DNA of 64,000 nt, from the NCBI RefSeq assembly GCF_030157465.1, contig NZ_JAOAUU010000147.1, positions 33,942-97,941 of the forward strand, in the 5' to 3' direction. Below are positions 24,881 to 33,671 of the stretch, piece after piece (the first letter of the stretch is position 1; every line of letters starts with the position of its first letter). Origin of the DNA: Zoogloea sp. GTDB lineage: Bacteria > Pseudomonadota > Gammaproteobacteria > Burkholderiales > Rhodocyclaceae. A model generated the notes under the pieces. That model ran no database searches and had not been told where the DNA came from. It saw only the letters and a list, made by a program, of their open reading frames with translations. The translations under genes were made by a program, and so were the position numbers.

Positions 24881-25861
24881 TTATTCCTGTTTCGGATCGC
24901 GGGCGAGAAGCTGCTCGACTGCGTCGCGGGCCAGCAAGGTGCCGCGCAGAACGCCATCTACCGAGTTGGTGATGGGCATGTCCACACCCAGGCGTGCAGA
25001 CAACGCGGCGACTTCCCGTGTCGTGCTGACGCCTTCGGCAACGTGGCCGAGGGTAGCGAGGATGTCCGGCAGGGTTTTGCCTTCGGCCAGCAGCAGTCCG
25101 ACGCGGCGGTTGCGGGACAAATCACCGGTGCAGGTGAGCACCAGGTCGCCGAGGCCGGCGAGACCCATGAAGGTATCGCGCTTGCCCCCTAGGGCCAGGC
25201 CGAGGCGAGTGATTTCGGCGAGACCGCGGGTGATGAGGGCCGCGCGGGCGTTGAGGCCGAAGCCCATGCCGTCGGCTACGCCGGCTGCGATCGCCATGAT
25301 GTTCTTGACTGCCCCACCGACTTCGGCCCCGATAAGGTCATCGTTGGCGTAAAGGCGCAGCCGGTTGTTGTGCAGCGCCTGGACCCAGTAGCGGGCGAAT
25401 TCGATATCACGGGCGGCGATCGTCACGGCAGCGGGCAGCCCCTGGGCGACTTCGGCGGCGAAGCTGGGGCCGGTGAGTACGCCGCAGGCGGCATCTGCCC
25501 CGAGTTCTTCGGCAACGATCTGGTGCGGCAGCTTGGCTGTGCCGGCTTCAAGGCCCTTGCAGGCCCACAGCAGCGGCGTTCCCGGGGCTGCGGCCTGCAG
25601 CGCGCGGGCTGTCTCGCGCAGGCCGGCCAGCGGCGTGACGATGAGGTGAAGATCGGCGCGGGCAGCATCCTGCAGGCTGTCGGTCAGCTGGAGGTTGGCA
25701 GGCAGCGGGATGCCTGGCAGGTAGCGGCGGTTTTCACCGTCGGCCCGCATCGCGGCAACGTCGTCGGATTCACGACTCCACAGGACCACGTCGTGGCCGC
25801 GACTGAAGGCCAGAGCGAGGGCAGTGCCCCACGCTCCGGCGCCGAAAACGGCAATACGCAT
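24881..25861 (-). CDS. gpsA: Glycerol-3-phosphate dehydrogenase [NAD(P)+]
   Basis: 326 residues from ATG 25861. It makes sn-glycerol-3-phosphate for phospholipids. Rossmann motif [12 protein letters not shown] at the start; the catalytic Lys is in [30 protein letters not shown] closes the active site. It is the last gene of the rhodanese-grxC-secB-SH3-gpsA run and converges with trmL at 6 bp. Confidence 0.95.
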   Translation of the reverse strand: MRIAVFGAGAWGTALALAFSRGHDVVLWSRESDDVAAMRADGENRRYLPGIPLPANLQLTDSLQDAARADLHLIVTPLAGLRETARALQAAAPGTPLLWACKGLEAGTAKLPHQIVAEELGADAACGVLTGPSFAAEVAQGLPAAVTIAARDIEFARYWVQALHNNRLRLYANDDLIGAEVGGAVKNIMAIAAGVADGMGFGLNARAALITRGLAEITRLGLALGGKRDTFMGLAGLGDLVLTCTGDLSRNRRVGLLLAEGKTLPDILATLGHVAEGVSTTREVAALSARLGVDMPITNSVDGVLRGTLLARDAVEQLLARDPKQE

Positions 25862-25865
25862 GGCG

Positions 25866-26318
25866 TTACAGCCCCCAGACCTGGTTGATGCGGACGAACC
25901 CGCTGGCGCCATCCCGGTGCCGGACCTTGACCCAGCCGTCGGCCGGCTTGTCGGCAAGCTCGAGAACCACGTCCTTGGCCGCTTCGAAGGCCAGCGGACT
26001 GCCGGTATCGGGTTTCTGGCGGATGTCGGCGCGGGCTGCGGTGATGATCACGGTGCGCTTCTCGGCGAGCTGGCGGCGTTCGAGCCACAGCAGGCTGCCG
26101 GCCGGTTCGCGCACTTTCACCCAGCGGTCGATGCTTACAACCATCTCTACGGGCGTGTAGCGCTGGATCACGAAGAGCGGCTTGCCCTGCTTTGACGGCG
26201 CATCGTAAAGAATGGCCGGTTCGGCAAGGGAGCGGAAGTCCGAGGCGCCGGCAACTGCCGCCGCGAGGGCGAGCGGCAGGCCAAGCAGCGCCGCAGCGGC
26301 AAGGCGGCGCATTTTCAT
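25866..26318 (-). CDS. Exported SH3-domain protein
   Basis: 150 residues. Signal peptide 1-26 (ending AGAS), then two bacterial SH3-like segments: [29 protein letters not shown] and [43 protein letters not shown], ending VRINQVWGL. These periplasmic domains often bind cell-wall peptides. The ATG shares a base with the secB stop (TAATG). Function is not established. Confidence 0.85.
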   Translation of the reverse strand: MKMRRLAAAALLGLPLALAAAVAGASDFRSLAEPAILYDAPSKQGKPLFVIQRYTPVEMVVSIDRWVKVREPAGSLLWLERRQLAEKRTVIITAARADIRQKPDTGSPLAFEAAKDVVLELADKPADGWVKVRHRDGASGFVRINQVWGL

Positions 26319-26782
26319 TACTGGATCGGCAGATCTGTGCCGGCCTGAGCTTCGGCTTGCTGACGGTTCTGCTGGTACAGAGCCTCGAAGTTCACCGGAG
26401 CGAGCAGCACGGGCTGGAAACCGGCGCGGGACACCGCGTCGGAAACGGCCTCGCGGGCGTACGGGAAGAGGATGTTGGCGCAGCCGATCATCATGATCGG
26501 ATCGAGGTCTTCCTGCGGAACGTTGCGGATCTGGAAGATGCCCGCCTGGGCCACTTCAACCAGGAAAACGGTCTTCTCGTCGGGCAGCTTGGCGGTGACA
26601 GTGACAGTCAGGGCCACTTCGAACACGCCTTCGTCAACGCCGCTGCCGTCGGTGCGCAGCTGGACGTTGATCTGGGGGGCTTCGCGCTCGAGGTAGATCT
26701 GGGGTGCATTCGGCACTTCGACGGACAGATCCTTGACGTAGAGCTTTTCAATGGAGAAGACGGGTTGCGCGTTTTCGGACAT
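26318..26782 (-). CDS. secB: Protein-export chaperone SecB
   Basis: 154 residues. Tetrameric cytoplasmic chaperone passing preproteins to SecA. Family motifs: [62 protein letters not shown] and [11 protein letters not shown]. It lies 48 bp after grxC, as in many proteobacteria. Confidence 0.97.
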   Translation of the reverse strand: MSENAQPVFSIEKLYVKDLSVEVPNAPQIYLEREAPQINVQLRTDGSGVDEGVFEVALTVTVTAKLPDEKTVFLVEVAQAGIFQIRNVPQEDLDPIMMIGCANILFPYAREAVSDAVSRAGFQPVLLAPVNFEALYQQNRQQAEAQAGTDLPIQ

Positions 26783-26830
26783 GGTGGTTTTTCCGGTTGA
26801 AAAAATGGAAGAAGCGAAGTGAAGCGGTGT

Positions 26831-27103
26831 TCAGGCAGGTTCGCCGCGCAGCAGCGGCTCGAGCTTGCCTTCGTGATCGAGGGCGAAGAGGTCGTCGCAG
26901 CCACCTACGTGGTAGTCGCCGATGTAGATCTGGGGAACGGTGCGGCGGCCGCCGGTGCGCTCCATCATCTCGTCGCGACGGGCCGGATCGGTGTCGATGC
27001 GGACCTTCTCGATCTCGGTAACCCCCTTGCGGCGCAGCAGGCCTTCGGCACGGACGCAGTAGGGGCAGACGGCGGTGGCGTACATCAGGATTTTGGGCTG
27101 CAT
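26831..27103 (-). CDS. grxC: Glutaredoxin 3
   Basis: 90 residues. Redox motif VCPYC (Cys13, Cys16), cis-Pro in RRTVPQIYIG and the glutathione-binding GGCDDLFALD. It reduces disulfides with glutathione. It is 2 bp after the membrane rhodanese, so the pair is probably made together, which fits persulfide reduction. Confidence 0.95.
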   Translation of the reverse strand: MQPKILMYATAVCPYCVRAEGLLRRKGVTEIEKVRIDTDPARRDEMMERTGGRRTVPQIYIGDYHVGGCDDLFALDHEGKLEPLLRGEPA

Positions 27104-27105
27104 GA

Positions 27106-27516
27106 TTATTTCTTCTTCCGGCTGACTGGCATGCCGGCCTGTTCCCAGGCTGCGATGCCGCCTTCAAGGTTGTGGACGCTGGCAAAGCCGGCCTTCTGCA
27201 GGATGCTGCAGGCCGAGGCCGACCGGCTGCCGCTCTGGCAGCTAAGAATAACAGGCTTGTTCTTCAGTTTATCGAGCTCGCCGATGCGCTTGTCCAGTTC
27301 TCCGAGCGGTATGTGGCGGGCGTTCAGGAGATGGCCGGCGGCGAATTCACCTGCCTCGCGAACGTCAATGACGATCGCATCTTCGCGGTTGATGAGTGCG
27401 GTTGCCTGAGCCGGTGAGAGGCCACGACCGCCGCCGCGCAGGGTTTGGACGACGAGCAGGGTGCCGCTGACGGCAGCCAGCGCTGCCCAGTACCAGTTTT
27501 GCTGGATGAATTCCAC
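27106..27516 (-). CDS. Membrane-anchored rhodanese (YibN-like)
   Basis: 136 residues. An N-terminal membrane helix (about 7-25) is followed by a rhodanese domain: AIVIDVREAGEFAAGHLLNARHIP, and the active-site loop CQSGSRS with Cys93. The catalytic domain should face the cytoplasm. It lies between grxC and a persulfide-sensor-like ArsR gene on the same strand, which suggests sulfane-sulfur handling rather than only a housekeeping role. Confidence 0.9.
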   Translation of the reverse strand: MEFIQQNWYWAALAAVSGTLLVVQTLRGGGRGLSPAQATALINREDAIVIDVREAGEFAAGHLLNARHIPLGELDKRIGELDKLKNKPVILSCQSGSRSASACSILQKAGFASVHNLEGGIAAWEQAGMPVSRKKK

Positions 27517-27565
27517 GAAACGAACTCCAGGTGGGAGAAAAAAGGGGGACGATTGAAAAGGAAGG

Positions 27566-27886
27566 CTATTCGGGAGCGACGCCGCAGAAGACCTCGCGCA
27601 TCAAGGCGATGAGTTGCAGCGTGCGTGGATCGCCCACACGGTAAAAAACCCGGTTGGCATCCTTGCGGGTCAGCAGTACTTCCTTGTCGCGAAGAATCGC
27701 CAGATGCTGGGAAATATTGCTTTGCGAGGTGCCGACGGCGTCGACGATGTCCTGGACGCAGGCTTCTTCGGCACCGATCACGCACAGGATTTTGAGCCGC
27801 AAGGGATGCGAGATCGCCTTCAGGGCCCGCGCAGCGGTTTCGATGTGCTCTTGCTTGGCGATGAGATCGACGGTGGGTGTTTTCAC
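27566..27886 (-). CDS. ArsR-family repressor, SqrR/BigR-like persulfide sensor candidate
   Basis: 106 residues. Winged helix ArsR fold: LKAISHPLRLKILCVIG, then the recognition helix TSQSNISQHLAILRDKEV and wing LLTRKDANRVFYRVGD. Metal-binding ELCVCDL is absent (the segment reads EACVQDI). Cys35 in alpha-2 and Cys101 near the end of the C-terminal helix are 66 residues apart, the same spacing as the dithiol pairs of HlyU (38/104), SqrR (41/107) and BigR (42/108). A third Cys43 is extra. I infer that a per- or polysulfide bridges Cys35-Cys101 and lifts repression. The rhodanese follows by 49 bp. Confidence 0.85.
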   Translation of the reverse strand: MKTPTVDLIAKQEHIETAARALKAISHPLRLKILCVIGAEEACVQDIVDAVGTSQSNISQHLAILRDKEVLLTRKDANRVFYRVGDPRTLQLIALMREVFCGVAPE

Positions 27887-27915
27887 GAAATCAGCGGGTT
27901 TTGACGCAGGTTAAT

Positions 27916-27930
27916 ATTCTAAAATAACAT
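27916..27930. promoter_or_regulatory. Candidate ArsR-type operator before the persulfide sensor gene
   Basis: ATTCTAAAATAACAT is an imperfect palindrome of the ATNNTA-N3-TANNAT kind in the only strongly A/T-rich DNA (27911-27935) of this 282-bp gap. It lies 30 bp before the arsR start, over the probable -10 region, so the repressor could control itself and the rhodanese-grxC-secB genes. Confidence 0.45.
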
Positions 27931-28168
27931 TTTTTCGCCTGGACGGTGAGGCCGGCCAGGCGGATGCGCTCGCGGAGGCGTTTCAAGGCGGCTCAGGATG
28001 AGGCCGGGGCCAGACGGTGCAGACCATTTTTCGGGTGCCTAATTTCGGTCGGGCGGGTCGGGAACCTTTCCGGTTTATACTCATCAGCCTATTCAGAACC
28101 GGCCCGATTCCGGGTGGGGAATGGCGTCGTCTACGGGCCTGGGGCCCCGGCGTCCTGACGGAGATTTT

Positions 28169-29596
28169 ATGCGCAGCAAGATGCAACAAGCCGGCCTGCT
28201 CTTCACCGGGCTGTGTGCCGGCGTCCTGATCAGTCTCAACTTCTCGGCCAACGCGGACAAGTCGCCGCTATCCCCGTTGCCCGTGGAGGAATTGCGCAAC
28301 CTGGCCGACGTTTTCAACGCCATCAAGCAGGGCTACGTGGAGCCTGTTGACGACAAGAAGCTGATCACCCACGCGATCAGCGGAATGCTCTCGAATCTTG
28401 ATCCTCATTCGGCCTATCTCGACGCTGAGGCCTTCAAGGAATTGCAGGTGGGCACCCAGGGCGAATTTGGCGGCCTGGGCATCGAGGTCGGCTCCGAGGA
28501 TGGTGTCGTCAAGGTGATTTCGCCCATCGAGGACACGCCCGCCTTCCGTGCCGGCGTCAAGGCTGGTGACCTGATCATCAAGCTCGACGAGACTTCCGTG
28601 AAGGGCATGGCTCTCAATGATGCGGTCAAGCGCATGCGCGGCAAGCCGAAGACGAGCATCGTTCTCACGATCGTGCGCAAGGGTGAGGCCAAGCCGCTTG
28701 TCGTAACCCTGGTGCGTGAAGTCATCAAGGTGCAGAGCGTCAAGTCCAAACTGGTCGAGCAGGGCTATGGCTACGTACGCGTCGTTCAGTTTCAGGAGCA
28801 GACCGCTGCCTCCCTCGTGCAGCACCTGGAAAAACTGGTCAAGCAGGGTGAGTTGAAGGGCTTGGTACTCGATCTGCGTAACGACCCGGGCGGCCTGTTG
28901 CATGGTGCGGTCGGTGTGTCCGCAGCCTTCCTGCCTCCGCAGGCTCTGGTGGTGTCCACTGATGGCCGTGCAGAGGATTCGAAGCGCAAGTATCTGGCTA
29001 CACCCGAGGATTACCTGCGCGGCTCTCGCGAGGATTTCATCAAGAGCGTTCCCGCCTCGATCAAGACTGTTCCGATGGTGGTGCTGGTTAACGGTGGATC
29101 TGCGTCGGCGTCCGAAATCGTTGCTGGTGCATTGCAGGACCACAAACGCGCCGTTGTGATGGGTACGCAGAGCTTTGGCAAGGGTTCGGTCCAGACCATT
29201 CTGCCGCTCAACAGCAATGCCGCCATCAAGCTGACGACGGCGCGCTACTTCACGCCGAATGGGCGTTCCATCCAGGCCAAGGGTATCGTGCCCGACATCC
29301 TGGTCGAAGAAACGCAGGGTGGGGCTTCTCGCGAGCGTTTGCGCGAGGCCGATCTTGACCGTCATCTGGGTAATGGCAAGGAGCCCGAAGTGGTTAAGGC
29401 TGTCGAGCCTGCGCCCCGGAAAGAGGCCGCACCGAAGGGCAAGGAAAAAGACAAGGAAAAAGACAAGGACAAGCCCAGGGACGAGCCCGAGGATGTGAAG
29501 CCGCCCTTCGAGATTGCCGGCAAGGACGACTACCAGCTGGCCCAGGCTGTCAATTTGCTCAAGGGCCTGCAAATCCTCCAGAATAACGCCAAGTAA
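28169..29596 (+). CDS. ctpA: Carboxyl-terminal processing protease, S41 family
   Basis: 475 residues from ATG 28169 with CGGAG 7 bp before. A signal peptide or anchor (about 8-30) places it in the periplasm. PDZ domain about 95-180 (FGGLGIEVGSEDG), then the S41 protease domain with KGLVLDLRNDPGG and the catalytic Ser313/Lys338 dyad (SASASEI and FGKGS, 25 apart as in Prc). A lysine-rich low-complexity linker (KEKDKEKDKDK) lies near the end. It probably trims periplasmic or wall proteins. Confidence 0.94.
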   Translation: MRSKMQQAGLLFTGLCAGVLISLNFSANADKSPLSPLPVEELRNLADVFNAIKQGYVEPVDDKKLITHAISGMLSNLDPHSAYLDAEAFKELQVGTQGEFGGLGIEVGSEDGVVKVISPIEDTPAFRAGVKAGDLIIKLDETSVKGMALNDAVKRMRGKPKTSIVLTIVRKGEAKPLVVTLVREVIKVQSVKSKLVEQGYGYVRVVQFQEQTAASLVQHLEKLVKQGELKGLVLDLRNDPGGLLHGAVGVSAAFLPPQALVVSTDGRAEDSKRKYLATPEDYLRGSREDFIKSVPASIKTVPMVVLVNGGSASASEIVAGALQDHKRAVVMGTQSFGKGSVQTILPLNSNAAIKLTTARYFTPNGRSIQAKGIVPDILVEETQGGASRERLREADLDRHLGNGKEPEVVKAVEPAPRKEAAPKGKEKDKEKDKDKPRDEPEDVKPPFEIAGKDDYQLAQAVNLLKGLQILQNNAK

Positions 29597-29620
29597 ATTC
29601 ACGACAGATCGGGAGACGCC

Positions 29621-30076
29621 ATGCGACGCGAAACCGCTTACAAGCTGGCCGGACGCAAGCATGACAGCGCGTCGCACCACGGCGGAAGCGGTCTTGCCAA
29701 GACACGGGAAATCCGCTTTAAGGCTTTTCCGCCCGGTCAGACGGCACAGGCCTGGAGATCCCTCGCGGCCCTGCGTGGTGTGCAGGTGGAGGCCGGGAGT
29801 GATGCGCTTTCTCTGGTTGTGCATTACAACGTGCTCGACTTCACGCTCGAGCTGCTGGATGAGGCGCTTGTCGGGGCTGGTTTTCACCTCGACCGCAGCC
29901 TTTTCATCCGCCTGCACCGGGCGCTGATCTATTACCTCGAGGAAACGCAGGTGCATAACCTGCGTTCTCCAGAGCGGCTCATCAAGCAGTCCCACGAAGT
30001 TTACATGCAGGCCTACGCGCATCATCCCCATGGCGATCACGACGATACGCCCCCCGATCTGCGCGAATACAAGTAG
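29621..30076 (+). CDS. Conserved-looking hypothetical protein
   Basis: 151 residues, not recognised. No signal or membrane segment. The first 30 residues are basic with histidines (GRKHDSASHHGG), the centre has AWRSLAALRGVQVE and NVLDFTLELLDEAL, and the end is His/Asp-rich (AYAHHPHGDHDD), possibly a metal-binding tail. It starts 24 bp after ctpA and is followed by moeB 54 bp later, so the three may be one transcript. Codon use is like that of its neighbours. Confidence 0.65.
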   Translation: MRRETAYKLAGRKHDSASHHGGSGLAKTREIRFKAFPPGQTAQAWRSLAALRGVQVEAGSDALSLVVHYNVLDFTLELLDEALVGAGFHLDRSLFIRLHRALIYYLEETQVHNLRSPERLIKQSHEVYMQAYAHHPHGDHDDTPPDLREYK

Positions 30077-30130
30077 GCCCGCACCGCGCACCTTACCGGT
30101 GTGACTGTCGTTCCATCTCTTCCGCTTTCC

Positions 30131-30880
30131 ATGAACGACGATCAATTGTTGCGCTACTCGCGCCATATTCTTTTGCCCCAGATCGGAATCGAGGGGCAGG
30201 ACTCCATTGTCTCTTCCCGGGTGCTGGTGGTCGGGGCCGGTGGCTTGGGGTCACCGGCGGCCATGTATCTGGCGGCTGCGGGTGTCGGTACGCTGGTGCT
30301 GGCCGACGGAGATACCGTTGACCTGACCAACCTTCAACGCCAGATCTTGCACAGCCAGGAAAGCATCGGGCAGCCCAAGGTTGCGTCGGGGCGGGATGCG
30401 CTGGCGCGGCTCAATTCCGGGATCAGGGTGATTCCTGTTGCCCATCGCCTTGAAGGTGCCGAACTGGAGTCGGAAGTTGCCGCTGCCGATCTGGTGCTGG
30501 ATTGCTCGGATAATTTCGCTACCCGCCACGCAATCAACCGCGCCTGTGCGCTTTATCGCAAGCCACTGGTTTCGGGGGCGGCAGTGCGCTTTGACGGCCA
30601 GGTGTCGGTGTTCGATCTGCGTAGGGCGGAGAGCCCCTGTTACCACTGCCTCTTTCCGGAAGGCGAGGACGTGGAGGAGGTGCGCTGTGCGGTGATGGGG
30701 GTGTTTGCGCCGCTGACAGGCATCGTTGGCGCCATGCAGGCAGCCGAGGCGCTCAAGCTGCTGGCGGGCTGCGGTGAAACCCTGACCGGACGTTTGCTGC
30801 TGCTGGATGCGCTCACCATGGAATGGCGGACGATCCGTCTCGGGCGCGACCCGGGCTGTCCGGTGTGCGCCTTACGCTGA
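30131..30880 (+). CDS. moeB: MoeB/ThiF-family adenylyltransferase
   Basis: 249 residues from ATG 30131. It activates the C-terminus of MoaD or ThiS-like sulfur carriers by adenylation. Nucleotide-binding VLVVGAGGLGSPAAMYLAAAG, the DLTNLQRQILH segment with its Arg finger, and Cys pairs CYHC and CPVC for zinc. No rhodanese domain is fused. It could serve MoaD, ThiS or another carrier; none is next to it. Its end overlaps the convergent desaturase-like gene by 9 bp. Confidence 0.92.
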   Translation: MNDDQLLRYSRHILLPQIGIEGQDSIVSSRVLVVGAGGLGSPAAMYLAAAGVGTLVLADGDTVDLTNLQRQILHSQESIGQPKVASGRDALARLNSGIRVIPVAHRLEGAELESEVAAADLVLDCSDNFATRHAINRACALYRKPLVSGAAVRFDGQVSVFDLRRAESPCYHCLFPEGEDVEEVRCAVMGVFAPLTGIVGAMQAAEALKLLAGCGETLTGRLLLLDALTMEWRTIRLGRDPGCPVCALR

Positions 30881-31852
30881 AGGCGACTTTTCCGGACGCG
30901 TCACCAGCGCCTTCCAGAACAGGGTGAGTCCCAGTTTTTGCTGCGCCCAGAAATTGTCCCGGGCGGAGATTTCTTCGTTATTGATTTCGTGGATGCCGGT
31001 CGGCGGGAGTTCCTTTTCGAGATACAGCGTGCCGAACAGGATGTCCCACGCGGGCAGCAGGATCGCGAAATTGCAGCCGCGGCGATAGCGCAGATTGCTC
31101 GGCAGATCGAGGGCATGGTGCCAGCGGTGGTAGCGTGGCCCAACTATCAGGTAGTCGCCCAGTTGGCCGAAACCCAGCCGGGTGTTGGTGTGGGACAGGT
31201 TTTCAACCAGCCGCAGCGCGATCAGCAGACCGAGAAAATGCCCCGGCGGAACACCAATCAGCAGCGATAGACAGGCAAACCACAAGCCGGCGATCAGGTC
31301 GTCGAGCAGGTGGTTGCGGGAGTCTGTCCAGAACGACATCTGGCGCTGGGAGTGATGGATGCCGTGCAGGGCCCACCACCAGCGAAAAGTGTGGGAAAGG
31401 CGGTGCCGCCAGTATTCGGCGAAGTCGAGTATCACCAGGTAGATGAAGAAGCTGGTCAGCGGGTGCCGGTCGAGTCCGGGGAGCCAGTCCTCGAGCTGGC
31501 GCGGGATGATGTCGTGGAAGCGCAGCCAGCCTTCCAGCTCCATGAAGCCCGGCGCGAGCAGCGCGAAGACCGCCAGAGGGACGATGCCCAGGCGGTTGAG
31601 TACCGAATAGATCACATCCACCCGCACCGCACGGCGCTGCGTCCAGTGCTCTGCAGGCCACCAGGCCTCGAGGGGGCGCATCAGGGCGTAGGCGATGGTG
31701 AGTTCGATGACTCCCAAGAGAGCGAACTCGATTCCTTCGAAGCCCATTTCCACATAGCTGGCGAGCCCGAGGGCGAACAGCACCGGCTGGACGAGAGTGT
31801 CGAAGAGCCAGCCCTGGATGAGGACAAACCAATCAGTCAGAAACTGCATCAT
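30872..31852 (-). CDS. Sterol desaturase/fatty acid hydroxylase family membrane protein
   Basis: 326 residues with about five membrane segments. Histidine boxes for a di-iron centre: HRLSH (after LDFAEYW), HGIHHSQ, and HRWHH near residue ~240. The family hydroxylates or desaturates lipids, but the substrate cannot be inferred. Its ATG overlaps the polysaccharide deacetylase stop by 4 bp, so it is the third gene of a coupled trio. Confidence 0.88.
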   Translation of the reverse strand: MMQFLTDWFVLIQGWLFDTLVQPVLFALGLASYVEMGFEGIEFALLGVIELTIAYALMRPLEAWWPAEHWTQRRAVRVDVIYSVLNRLGIVPLAVFALLAPGFMELEGWLRFHDIIPRQLEDWLPGLDRHPLTSFFIYLVILDFAEYWRHRLSHTFRWWWALHGIHHSQRQMSFWTDSRNHLLDDLIAGLWFACLSLLIGVPPGHFLGLLIALRLVENLSHTNTRLGFGQLGDYLIVGPRYHRWHHALDLPSNLRYRRGCNFAILLPAWDILFGTLYLEKELPPTGIHEINNEEISARDNFWAQQKLGLTLFWKALVTRPEKSPSA

Positions 31853-32598
31853 CGGGCAGGAAGGGGCGCGAAGCAGAAACCCCGGGCTTTGAGGCCGCGG
31901 ATCAGTGGGTCGAGCATGGGGGCGAAGGGATCTTTGCGGGACCAGATTCCCAGATGGGCCATCAGGATGTCGCCGTCACGAATGTTGGCGAGGGCGCGCT
32001 TGAGCAGGACTTCGTTCGGGAATGCGTCGGATGGCAGCTCATCGCCGAGGAATCCGGCGCTTGCCCAGGCCGTGTGCCGGTAGCCGCAGGCTTCGGCAGC
32101 CCGGAGTGTGTTGGGCGTGGTGCGACCACCGGGGGCGCGCCACAGGGGGTCGAGCGGGCGGCCAGTGAGTTCGGCGAAGCGGGTGTCGGGCTTTTTCAGT
32201 TCGGCGCAGATATCGGCGGCATCGAGCAGCGTCTGGCTGCCGTCCATCAGGCGGTAGACCACTTGGCCTCCGGCCTCGTCCTTGCGGAACGAGCCATGGC
32301 GCCAGGTGTGGCTGCCGAAGGTGTGGCCCTCTGCGACGCGGGCCTTCCAGTAGTCGGCCCAGGATGGATCGAGCGACATGTCGCCGCGCAGGGTTTTCTC
32401 CTGGGCGACAAAAAAGCTCGCCTTGACCTGATGTTTCGCGAGGATCTCGGCGATCGCTTCGGCATGCCGCATGTTGCCGGTGTCCAGGGTCAGGTAGAGC
32501 GTGCCCTTGCAGGCCGTGTCCGCCCCTTGGGCGAAGCCGGCTGCGGTGCCCAGGATGACGGTGAGCGCGGTGCACAATGCGCTGCGGACGGGCGACAT
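31849..32598 (-). CDS. Exported polysaccharide deacetylase-like protein, metal Asp replaced
   Basis: 249 residues. Signal peptide about 1-25. The NodB-like barrel retains SHTWRH (His97, His101) for metal binding, WRAPGG (Arg154) and ILMAHLG (His215). The first motif reads TLDTG instead of TFDDG: the presumed catalytic Asp39 remains, while the metal-ligand Asp is Thr40. It may therefore bind metal weakly, use another ligand or act on an unusual substrate. ATG 32598 is 2 bp after the beta-propeller gene; the longer upstream frame is spurious. Confidence 0.88.
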   Translation of the reverse strand: MSPVRSALCTALTVILGTAAGFAQGADTACKGTLYLTLDTGNMRHAEAIAEILAKHQVKASFFVAQEKTLRGDMSLDPSWADYWKARVAEGHTFGSHTWRHGSFRKDEAGGQVVYRLMDGSQTLLDAADICAELKKPDTRFAELTGRPLDPLWRAPGGRTTPNTLRAAEACGYRHTAWASAGFLGDELPSDAFPNEVLLKRALANIRDGDILMAHLGIWSRKDPFAPMLDPLIRGLKARGFCFAPLPAR

Positions 32599-32600
32599 GA

Positions 32601-33560
32601 TTACTGCCTCGGGGCGTGGCTGATGAAGGAAACGCCGTGGGGCGAGCGGCCGACCGGGATGGAATGGGAGAGCTTTTTCTGTTCCAGATTGACGACCTGA
32701 ACCTTGCGGGCGAAACGTGCGGTTGCCCACAGCTCCTTGCCATCGGCGCGGATTTCCATGTCGTCGGGGCCGCCGGGAACGTCGTATTTCTCGACTTCGG
32801 TGAGCGTCTGCATGTCCACCAGCGAGATGCTGCCTTTCATGCTGCGGTTCGATACGAAAACGTGACGCCCGTCGCCGCGGGGAAGGAAGTTATGAGCGGC
32901 CTTGTCGGTGATGATTTTCCGGATCGTCTTGCGGGCACGCCAGTCGATGACCTCGACGTAATTTGCACCCATGATTCCGACCAGCAGGTATTTGTCGTCG
33001 GGTGTCATGTGGATGCCGGCCGGGGTCGGGCCGACGGGGATTTTCCACAGTGGCTGACGGGTCTTGAGGTCGATGGCGAGGACTTCGTTGGAGTCCTGCA
33101 GGGTGATGAATACAAACTGGCTGGCCTTGTCGAAAGCCATGTGGGACGGTGTTTTTTCTGCGGAAACGCGGGCGACCAGGGAGAAGTCGGCGGCGTTGTA
33201 GAGATCGACCCTGTCGAGGCGCAGTGAGTTGGCCACGAACCATTTATTGTCGGGCGAGAAGCCGAGCTGGTAGGGATCGGAAATATTCTTGATGCGTTTT
33301 TGTTCCTTGCCCGTTTTGGGGTCGAAGAACACCAGTTCGTTCGAGATGGCGCACGCGACGATGACCGAGCTGTCGTCCGGGGTGGCCATCAGGTGATGGG
33401 GTTCCTTGCAGGCTGGCGCCTTGCCGGTTTCCTTGTAGGTGCGGGTATCGATGAAGCTGACGTTCTCGTCGACTGAATTGAGAACGATGGCCGTTTCGGC
33501 ATGGACAGCGAGTGACAGGAAAGCTGAAGCGAACAGACCGGACAGGAGCGGAAACTTCAT
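32601..33560 (-). CDS. Periplasmic YVTN-type beta-propeller protein
   Basis: 319 residues from ATG 33560; signal peptide 1-21 (ending VHA). Six or seven repeated blades of the form (D)(A/S)xxxxVxDxxTxxxxxxI, for example ENVSFIDTRTYKETG and NYVEVIDWRARKTIRKI. No heme or metal motif is evident. Relatives are YncE-like propellers of unknown function or scaffolds for redox maturation. It opens the trio with the deacetylase and desaturase-like genes, 111 bp beyond ribD. Confidence 0.85.
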   Translation of the reverse strand: MKFPLLSGLFASAFLSLAVHAETAIVLNSVDENVSFIDTRTYKETGKAPACKEPHHLMATPDDSSVIVACAISNELVFFDPKTGKEQKRIKNISDPYQLGFSPDNKWFVANSLRLDRVDLYNAADFSLVARVSAEKTPSHMAFDKASQFVFITLQDSNEVLAIDLKTRQPLWKIPVGPTPAGIHMTPDDKYLLVGIMGANYVEVIDWRARKTIRKIITDKAAHNFLPRGDGRHVFVSNRSMKGSISLVDMQTLTEVEKYDVPGGPDDMEIRADGKELWATARFARKVQVVNLEQKKLSHSIPVGRSPHGVSFISHAPRQ

Positions 33561-33671
33561 CAAAGTGGGCAGCGTATCGAAGGTGCCCAGATTAACGGCA
33601 GTGCCGGCCCGACGTTGACCCCCTCGACTGATCTTTGTCAAAGGTTTGCAATTAAACCAATCAGGCAGGGT

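Noticed and set aside
28268..30166. 632-codon minus-strand frame opposite ctpA
   Set aside because: Antisense to an intact S41 protease and the hypothetical gene; no start signal or domain.
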